A stretch of DNA of 64,000 bases from an uncultured Alphaproteobacteria bacterium (GTDB taxonomy: Bacteria; Pseudomonadota; Alphaproteobacteria; Rhizobiales; Beijerinckiaceae): NCBI GenBank assembly GCA_937988775.1, contig CALKHP010000050.1, positions 124,001 to 188,000 of the forward strand. The letters run 5' to 3'. Shown one piece after another: positions 59,438 through 64,000 of the stretch; position 1 is the stretch's first letter, and each line of letters opens with the position of its first letter. The notes under the pieces are model-generated. The model saw nothing but the letters and a program-made list of their open reading frames with translations, was not told the origin of the DNA and did no database searches. The position numbers and the translations under genes are program-made.

Positions 59438-60418
59438 ATGAAAGCCATGGTGTGTCGGGAGTTCGGCGAGCCGGAGGTGCTCCGCCTCGAGGAGGCGCAG
59501 CCGCGCAAGCCGGGGCCGCGTGAGGTCAGGGTCGCAATCAAGGCGGCCGGGGTGAACTTCCCCGATTCCCTGATGCTCGCCGGCAAGTACCAGGTGAAGC
59601 CGCCATTTCCGTTCACGCCCGGCCTCGAGGCCGCCGGCGACGTGATCGAGGTCGGAGCGGAGGTCGAGGGCCTCGCGGCCGGCCAGCGCGTCATGCTGAT
59701 GGCGCGGCGCGGCGGCTGTTTCGCGACCGAGTTGACGCTGGATGCGGCCACTGTCGTGCCGTTGCCGGAGGGGATCGATTATGTCACCGCCGCCTGCTTC
59801 CCGATCACCTACGGCACGGCGCATTTTGCGCTCACCCATCGCGGCCAGCTCAAGCCCGGACAGACCCTGCTTGTCACCGGCGCGGCGGGCGGTGTCGGCA
59901 TCGCGGCCATCGAAATCGGCAAGGCGCTCGGCGCGCGCGTGATCGCCGCCGCCGGCAGCCCGGAGCGCCTGAAGATCGCCGCGAAGCACGGCGCCGACAT
60001 CCTGATCGATTACAATGCGGAAAGCCTGAGGGATCGCGTCAAGGCCGTCACGGATGGGCGCGGCGTCGACGTCGCCTTCGATCCGGTGGGCGGCGACATC
60101 TTCGATCAATGCGTCCGATCGATGGGCTGGGAGGGGCGCCTGCTCGTCATCGGTTTCGCTGCCGGGCGCATTCCTTCGGCGCCGGCAAACCTCGTGCTGG
60201 TGAAAAATTTTTCCGTGGTTGGCGTGGTCTTCGGCGCGCACACGGAGCGCTTCCCGGCCGAGAGCGCCGCCCGGTTCACGGAGTTGCTCGGTTGGCTCCA
60301 GGATGGGCGCCTGCATCCCCTTGTCTCACAGACCTACCCGCTGGAAGAAGCGAGCAGAGCCGTTCGCCAACTCGCCGAGCGCCGCGCAACGGGCAAGCTC
60401 GCCCTTGTCACATCATAG
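59438..60418 (+). CDS. Zinc-independent medium-chain reductase (quinone oxidoreductase-like)
   Basis: 326 aa. The N-terminal GroES-like domain (GVNFPDSLMLAGKYQVKPPF) lacks catalytic zinc ligands. The nucleotide-binding motif is LLVTGAAGGVGIAAIEIGKA. Members reduce enones, enoyl thioesters or quinones with NADPH. As the last gene of the CoA-transferase operon it probably handles an unsaturated intermediate. ATG 59438 follows GAGGG. Confidence 0.9.
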   Translation: MKAMVCREFGEPEVLRLEEAQPRKPGPREVRVAIKAAGVNFPDSLMLAGKYQVKPPFPFTPGLEAAGDVIEVGAEVEGLAAGQRVMLMARRGGCFATELTLDAATVVPLPEGIDYVTAACFPITYGTAHFALTHRGQLKPGQTLLVTGAAGGVGIAAIEIGKALGARVIAAAGSPERLKIAAKHGADILIDYNAESLRDRVKAVTDGRGVDVAFDPVGGDIFDQCVRSMGWEGRLLVIGFAAGRIPSAPANLVLVKNFSVVGVVFGAHTERFPAESAARFTELLGWLQDGRLHPLVSQTYPLEEASRAVRQLAERRATGKLALVTS

Positions 60419-60490
60419 GATCGGCCGAGGTCGCATTTCCTTGAACAAGCTTCGACCTGCTCCCGCGATAGCCAGCGACAGCACGCGGAT

Positions 60491-60525
60491 GATGCCAAAT
60501 CATTCCCACTCCATTATCAATGACA
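60491..60525. other. guaA-type 3'-end sequence, candidate attachment site of a genomic island
   Basis: On the minus strand 60499-60511 reads GAGTGGGAATGAT, the usual end of guaA (codons Glu-Trp-Glu-stop), preceded by ATAATG instead of the normal guaA codons. No guaA coding sequence is attached. The 3' end of guaA (GMP synthase) is a known integration hotspot, and integration duplicates exactly this stretch. From here rightward the DNA becomes AT-richer and carries the helicase gene, so this would be the distal junction, with guaA expected beyond the right end of the window. Confidence 0.6.
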
Positions 60526-60592
60526 CATCTATCATATTGTTATATAATGATATTTTTCAGTGCGTGCGTTAGAGATACCGTCACTTTTACCG

Positions 60593-63500
60593 TCAACTCT
60601 CGTTGGCAGGGTCGTCTAGATCATTGAACGCTTGGGCTAGCACAGCGGCTGTAACGTCATTGCGCACGGCGTCCATGTCCGACGATGGACCAGCAGTGAA
60701 TAGGGACCGCATGGTCTGACATTCCTCGAATGTTACAACCCGGGAAGCGGCTGTCGTCATCTGCCTCAATGCAGCGTGATGGCGATCATGGTCGCCGGAT
60801 CGTACCATCTGAGGAAGCATATCGATGACGGGAAGCATACTCTCGCCACGCTCCTTGGCCTTGTGACTAGCAATCTGCCCGAGCAACCCACACATAAAAC
60901 CTAGATCTGGAGCGATGCGGATTGCAAAACGACGAGCGCGTTGGGCCACCACGGATCGACTGGCCTGCTGCTTCACGTTACCTTCGTGCTCTCGAATGAA
61001 CGCAAGAAGCCACGCTTCGATGTCTACAAGTGTTTTACCACCACACCACATCGAAACCAAAGTTTGAAGCGCTGCTAAAATCCGCCGAGCGGTCGCCTTC
61101 GGCTTCGTCGTATTCGAGTAGGCTCGTGCGAATACAGATTCCAGCGCGGTCTCTCTCACGAAGATCGTCAGGTCTAGAGGATGCTCTGCAACAATCTCAA
61201 GGAGCCAGCGAAGCCAATCTTCGGTAGCTGTCTTATCGACTGGCGCATCGTTTAATGCTTGGGCTAAGCGCTCGACCAACCTCGGAGGAACACCGTTACG
61301 GACCGCAATTTCTTGCTGCCAGTCGAGGACTGGAGGGTCTTCAAGTTGTTCCTCGGCATTTTTCAGAACTGAGCGGCGTCGTTCGAGCCACCTATCCGCG
61401 CTTCGGACGTCCGCCTCCTTCTTCCGGAAATATCCAAAAGAGCGGCGAACGATATCATCGAAACCGCTTTCGCCAGCAGTTGTAACAGCCGACAGTCGCC
61501 GTATCATCGATTGCACCTTCGGATCGGAATCCGCGGTCGCTTCAATCCGATCGAGAAGCAGTTCGATCGGATCATAAATCTCTTCGCAAGCGTCCTGCTC
61601 GGAAAAAACCGTACTTAGGAGTGATTGGGAAACAAGGTTGAGGTTATTCCTGTTCACCCTGATCGGGCTGGCTGGAACCACGATAGCGAGCCCGGTTGCA
61701 GCATATGCGGCACGCCCAGCCCTGCCCAGCGCATTCAAAATTTCATGAGGCCGTAGATCAGTTCGAGGATTTCCGTTCGGGTCATCAACTGCACTTCTGT
61801 CGGTGCCAGCCAAGACCACGACGTCGCATGGGAGATTGAGGCCCTGCGCAATCGTAGATGTCGCCGCGATTACGTCTAACCCGACCCCAGGACTCTCGAC
61901 ATCTCGACGTGCACGGAAAATGCCCTCTGTAAGTCTCCTTTCCAAGGGCAGCAGATCGCCATGATGTACGGCTGCCCTGCGAGCCGCAGGATCGAATGCA
62001 GCATCGGTTGACCCGACATCTTTCAAAATCGAGCGTCGAATTCCCTCCTGCACTTCATCAAGTGCGATGGTCGCTGGGGGAAGGCCACTATTGATATGAT
62101 CGGCAACGCTTCGACACGCTCTAGTGTCATTGCAGAACACAATCACACGCTTGCCTACTGCGGCATATTCTGCGGCAATCTGTGCTGCCACCTCGTTCCT
62201 GTTCGAGGTAAGTCTGCCGGCAACGTTCTTGATGAGCGGAGGCTTCTCATTTGTCAGGGCTTGCACAACAAGCTTTTCCGGCCTTTTAGGGTGCCAGCCA
62301 GAGATCAGAGAAAACAACCCCAGTGGCTGAACCGGGACCCTGTTGCGGGCAGCCTTTGTAAGCTCCCTAGTTGCAAGCCGTGCCGCTTGGGCCACCTCGG
62401 AATTATCGTAGATCACACACGATCGAAGTTGTCGCGTCGGCTTCCACGGATCATCGAAAGCCTCGACATCTCGGCCAGTCACATCGCGCAACCACCGTGC
62501 AATCTCTCCGCCATTCGCGACCATGGCGGATAACAACAATAAATCTGCCTCTTTGCGAGTCCTGAGAAACGTCAATAACGCCAGCATGGAATCGATCGCG
62601 CGGGCATTTATCCGAGGGGACGTTGTGGGGTCCTCCGATCCGATAAGATGAAACTCATCGAAAACGAGAAGCCCGACCCTGGCGAACAATTCCGGTGCAA
62701 AGCCCAAAAGAGCCAAGCACCTTTCGGGCGTCATCACTGAAAACCGTGGCAACCTTTCACCGAGTTCGTCCAGCGCGATGTCCTCCACCACGCTAACGGA
62801 CTCAAGATCACCGATTTGCGCCGACATGTCAGCTTCGACCTGATCCACCAAAGCGTGCGTTGGCGCTAAATAGACGACGCTTTCCGCCGAACACAGTGTC
62901 GAGGCAATTTTCAACACTGAAAGCGTTGTCTTCCCCGAACCTGTTGGGGAGGTCATCACCATCGACCGTCCCCGGTTCAGATAGCCGGTCCTGATCGCTT
63001 TGAGATGATTGATCCACAGGAAAGGACGTGAACGCGCCTGTGATAGAACCCAAGCATTCCAAGGCTCGACCTGAGCACCTGATGGCGACGGAAGTCGAAC
63101 GAGCATGGCGGCCTGGATGCCATCGACCAGCCGGCGCAACAGCGTGGCGAGGTGATGCGGGCCTGCGAACTGATGATAGACGACGCCATCAATTCCCAGC
63201 TCGATTTCCTCGGCTGCGACCTGGGACAATCTAATCACGCGCTCAAGCCGTGAGCGGGGGTCCGTGTCCGGATCACCGCCACCCCATGCCTCTCTGCCGA
63301 GTTGCTGAACAGCGCGGGCGCATTCCCGCAGAAGAAGGTCTGTCGCCACTTCCCGACTATCGCCCGATATAATCGAGTCTTCGTTTAGGTTGCGCTCCGT
63401 CAACGTCCCGAGATTGCCGGTTGCTAGTTCCCTGATACTCAGGATCAACGAGCGCCTGACTGCCCTAGGCTCCCCCCTCGCTCGAAGCTGTACCGCTACT

Positions 63501-63916
63501 TCTGCGGCATCCGCCGCTCTATCCGCGATAAGGAACAGAAGCGTGGCCGAAATTGCCGACCCTATGGCGTCGCTTGACACGACCGTGGGGCGATCAACCG
63601 CTGCTTCGCGCACGCGAGATAGAATCTGATGAGCGCTCCCTGCGACAAAAGCCGCAGCGCGCGTTTGCTCCGGGCGGAGATCGAGTGCGACATAAGCCTC
63701 GAAGGTTGATGCAAGACGACGCACGCGATCAAGGACTTCGCCTGTCTCAGCCGTACCGGCCTCCTGCGAGCTCACACGCATCGTCGCTAACTCGATATGT
63801 GCTTCCGTCAGGAGTTCATCCAACGTTTCCGGATCAAGGCCAGGAAGATCCGGAGCTTCTCGCAGAAGGGCACGGGAACTTGAATCAAACACCAGTAAGT
63901 TCCTTGACTTTGGCAA
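60593..63916 (-). CDS. Large Ski2-like DEAD/DEAH-box helicase, candidate anti-phage defence protein
   Basis: 1107 aa from TTG 63916. An about 310-residue N-terminal helical region of unknown fold precedes a complete superfamily 2 motor: SPTGSGKTTL (motif I, about 325), YLAPTHALVDQ (Ia), FDEFHLIG (II), LLLSAMVANG (III), VIVFCNDTRA (IV), VIAATSTIAQGLNLP (V) and LGRAGRA (VI). VHHGDLLPLERR is typical of the Ski2/Hel308 branch. The C-terminal 350 residues are helical. It overlaps a preceding gene by 32 nt. Composition is clearly less GC-rich than the rest of the window. HamB of Hachiman systems is the nearest layout I know; DNA-repair helicase is the alternative. Confidence 0.8.
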   Translation of the reverse strand: MPKSRNLLVFDSSSRALLREAPDLPGLDPETLDELLTEAHIELATMRVSSQEAGTAETGEVLDRVRRLASTFEAYVALDLRPEQTRAAAFVAGSAHQILSRVREAAVDRPTVVSSDAIGSAISATLLFLIADRAADAAEVAVQLRARGEPRAVRRSLILSIRELATGNLGTLTERNLNEDSIISGDSREVATDLLLRECARAVQQLGREAWGGGDPDTDPRSRLERVIRLSQVAAEEIELGIDGVVYHQFAGPHHLATLLRRLVDGIQAAMLVRLPSPSGAQVEPWNAWVLSQARSRPFLWINHLKAIRTGYLNRGRSMVMTSPTGSGKTTLSVLKIASTLCSAESVVYLAPTHALVDQVEADMSAQIGDLESVSVVEDIALDELGERLPRFSVMTPERCLALLGFAPELFARVGLLVFDEFHLIGSEDPTTSPRINARAIDSMLALLTFLRTRKEADLLLLSAMVANGGEIARWLRDVTGRDVEAFDDPWKPTRQLRSCVIYDNSEVAQAARLATRELTKAARNRVPVQPLGLFSLISGWHPKRPEKLVVQALTNEKPPLIKNVAGRLTSNRNEVAAQIAAEYAAVGKRVIVFCNDTRACRSVADHINSGLPPATIALDEVQEGIRRSILKDVGSTDAAFDPAARRAAVHHGDLLPLERRLTEGIFRARRDVESPGVGLDVIAATSTIAQGLNLPCDVVVLAGTDRSAVDDPNGNPRTDLRPHEILNALGRAGRAAYAATGLAIVVPASPIRVNRNNLNLVSQSLLSTVFSEQDACEEIYDPIELLLDRIEATADSDPKVQSMIRRLSAVTTAGESGFDDIVRRSFGYFRKKEADVRSADRWLERRRSVLKNAEEQLEDPPVLDWQQEIAVRNGVPPRLVERLAQALNDAPVDKTATEDWLRWLLEIVAEHPLDLTIFVRETALESVFARAYSNTTKPKATARRILAALQTLVSMWCGGKTLVDIEAWLLAFIREHEGNVKQQASRSVVAQRARRFAIRIAPDLGFMCGLLGQIASHKAKERGESMLPVIDMLPQMVRSGDHDRHHAALRQMTTAASRVVTFEECQTMRSLFTAGPSSDMDAVRNDVTAAVLAQAFNDLDDPANES

Positions 63917-64000
63917 CTACCTCATCTGCAAGCTGGGCAAGCCCTTCTCGAACATCGTCAAAGGGCAGAATGCCTGCGACGCGGGACTCTGGTGATCCGC
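63885..64000 (-). CDS. C-terminal end of an unidentified gene, partner of the helicase (cut by window edge)
   Basis: An open frame enters at 64000 and ends at the TGA 63885-63887. The visible 37 residues include ILPFDDVREGLAQLADE and VVAKVKELTGV, a charged amphipathic helix. The helicase TTG start lies 32 nt inside this frame, so the two are translationally coupled. In two-gene Hachiman loci the upstream gene is HamA (DUF1837 nuclease). The fragment is too short to confirm that. Confidence 0.65.
   Translation of the reverse strand, partial: GSPESRVAGILPFDDVREGLAQLADEVVAKVKELTGV

Noticed and set aside
60491..60525. A real guaA gene at the EWE-stop motif
   Set aside because: The codons before the motif do not match GMP synthase and no open frame leads into it; only the short 3'-end sequence is present.
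1..64000. CRISPR arrays, rRNA and tRNA genes
   Set aside because: No regularly spaced repeats and no conserved rRNA or tRNA stretches were seen on either strand by eye; a tRNAscan or CRISPR finder run was not possible.

Overview
The window is GC-rich, tightly packed DNA whose housekeeping genes (tpiA, a PpiD-type SurA_N chaperone, trpE, and the infA-maf-yacG block) and abundance of ABC and TRAP carboxylate and amino-acid importers point to an alphaproteobacterium of the Hyphomicrobiales (Rhizobiales). Roughly sixty protein genes are supported. No rRNA, tRNA or CRISPR array was seen. Most of the window is a mosaic of catabolic cassettes, each pairing an importer with a few enzymes and a local regulator.

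Region by region. 1-4561: a REP-like inverted repeat, tpiA, a periplasmic folding factor and trpE. trpE is followed not by trpG but by a decayed IS3-family fragment (4618-4986) and an inverted remnant of a saccharopine-dehydrogenase-like gene (5014-5223). 5307-19886: two facing cassettes built around polar-amino-acid ABC importers. The left one (Lrp regulator, saccharopine dehydrogenase-like enzyme, importer, enolase-superfamily epimerase) reads rightward. The right one reads leftward from a LysR gene and holds a threonine-synthase-like PLP enzyme, an importer whose binding-protein gene is broken by an internal deletion, an argininosuccinate-lyase-family enzyme, an FAD amine oxidase and a DMT exporter. 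Together they suggest uptake and C-N bond cleavage of an N-substituted amino acid. 19973-22334: small genes, then yacG-maf-infA. 22733-29609: GntR regulator, RraA-family enzyme and a spermidine/iron-type ABC importer with two near-duplicate binding-protein genes in tandem. 29674-30705: three small envelope or stress-type proteins. 30747-38501: IclR regulator divergent from a hydantoinase/oxoprolinase HyuAB pair with a TRAP importer. 38563-42296: an osmoprotectant-type ABC importer. 42385-46139: a YhaN/YhaO (SbcEF-like) DNA-repair ATPase and nuclease pair. 46317-50294: a molybdenum hydroxylase (IorAB type) with a triheme cytochrome c. 50825-60418: a divergent carboxylate-degradation locus (acyl-CoA dehydrogenase and TRAP importer one way; GntR, three CoA-transferases and a quinone-oxidoreductase-like enzyme the other).

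The most interesting part is the right end. At 60499-60511 lies the reverse complement of a guaA-type 3' end (codons for E-W-E-stop), a known integration hotspot, with no guaA gene attached. Just inside it the base composition drops and a 1107-residue Ski2-like helicase gene begins its 3' end. That gene starts from TTG and overlaps by 32 nt the end of another gene that runs out of the window. The arrangement looks like the edge of a genomic island carrying a two-gene helicase defence module, possibly Hachiman-like (HamA/HamB), but the partner is almost entirely outside the window and its identity is open.

Recurrent regulatory structure: strong stem-loops sit directly downstream of solute-binding-protein genes and ahead of the membrane genes in both amino-acid ABC operons and in one TRAP operon, consistent with differential expression of binding protein over permease.
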